Source of the DNA: Actinomadura sp. KC216
Lineage (GTDB): Bacteria; Actinomycetota; Actinomycetes; Streptosporangiales; Streptosporangiaceae
NCBI RefSeq assembly: GCF_004348535.1
Contig: NZ_SMJX01000024.1
Location: 1-46,972, forward strand
DNA length: 46,972 nucleotides
Direction: 5' to 3'
Position numbers and translations under genes: made by a program. Shown here piece after piece: positions 46,816-46,972 of this stretch. The notes beneath the pieces were generated by a model. It was not told the DNA's origin and ran no database searches. It was given only the letters and a program-made list of their open reading frames with translations. Positions within the stretch are counted from its first letter, which is position 1. The number at the start of each line of letters is the position of its first letter.

Positions 46816-46972
46816 ATGACGCATGTGGACCCCAAGGCGGTGCTCGAAGGGCGGATTCCGGGCAGACCGCCGCTCGGAATGATCCTCGGGATGACCGTCT
46901 CGGGCGTGTGCGTCCTCATCGCGCTCGGCCTGACCGCCGCGCTCGGCGGGGCGGGGGTCTGGGTGGGGGTGC
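46816..46972 (+). CDS. Start of a membrane protein, 3' cut by the window
   Basis: The first 52 codons are visible: a polar N-terminus (THVDPKAVLEGRIPGRPP), then a transmembrane helix (MILGMTVSGVCVLIALGLTAALGG). No family can be named. TACGCT at 46802-46807 stands 8 bases before the ATG, in line with leaderless expression. The ATG is the first in frame after a region with no coding character. Confidence 0.5.
   Translation, partial: MTHVDPKAVLEGRIPGRPPLGMILGMTVSGVCVLIALGLTAALGGAGVWVGV

Overview
The window is chromosomal DNA of a very high-GC actinomycete. GTG starts, 4-bp start/stop overlaps and the gene set (WhiA, RbpA, OpcA, SigE-type sigma factors) fit Streptosporangiales, and the family Thermomonosporaceae (Actinomadura-like) is my best guess. 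No phage, transposase, integrase, CRISPR array, tRNA or rRNA was seen.

Layout. 1-1435: the end of a Rieske protein meets a convergent MscS-type channel. 1607-6581: uvrC-rapZ-yvcK-whiA, the conserved sporulation/carbon-control block. 6585-13066: an accessory block with a heparinase-like lipoprotein, a divergent SigE-type sigma factor with a membrane partner, and an operon of three related membrane proteins that I cannot assign to a named family. 13245-17188: gap-pgk-tpiA-secG-rbpA. 17209-18819: a strong terminator, a probable TetR remnant, and a ZTP riboswitch in front of glyA. 18833-33385: an accessory stretch of methyltransferases, an acetyltransferase, an Asp/Glu racemase - short P450 - PEP-mutase-like operon, an SDR, an ECF sigma factor next to a DHFR-like reductase, a MarR/MFS efflux pair, a two-component system with a flavin-binding gene inside it, a cupin and a lipoprotein L,D-transpeptidase. 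33506-45289: the pentose-phosphate operon on the minus strand (tkt-tal-three Pgi-like genes-zwf-opcA-pgl). 45684-46972: divergent ctaB and the start of a membrane protein.

How the genes fit together. Triose-phosphate glycolysis (gap, pgk, tpiA) and the full oxidative and non-oxidative pentose-phosphate entry (zwf, opcA, pgl, tal, tkt) lie close together, with carbon-flux and envelope regulators (RapZ, YvcK) and one-carbon supply (glyA under ZTP control). From memory the core order resembles the uvrC-to-ctaB region of Streptomyces, with accessory genes inserted.

The most unusual feature is the tandem of three full-length phosphoglucose-isomerase-like proteins between tal and zwf. Each has lost a different set of the residues expected in an active isomerase, and no ordinary pgi is present in the window. 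The second is the trio of membrane proteins at 9.9-13.1 kb, which share an extracytoplasmic domain; two of them also carry a C-x5-H...C-x2-C cytoplasmic module that could bind a metal.
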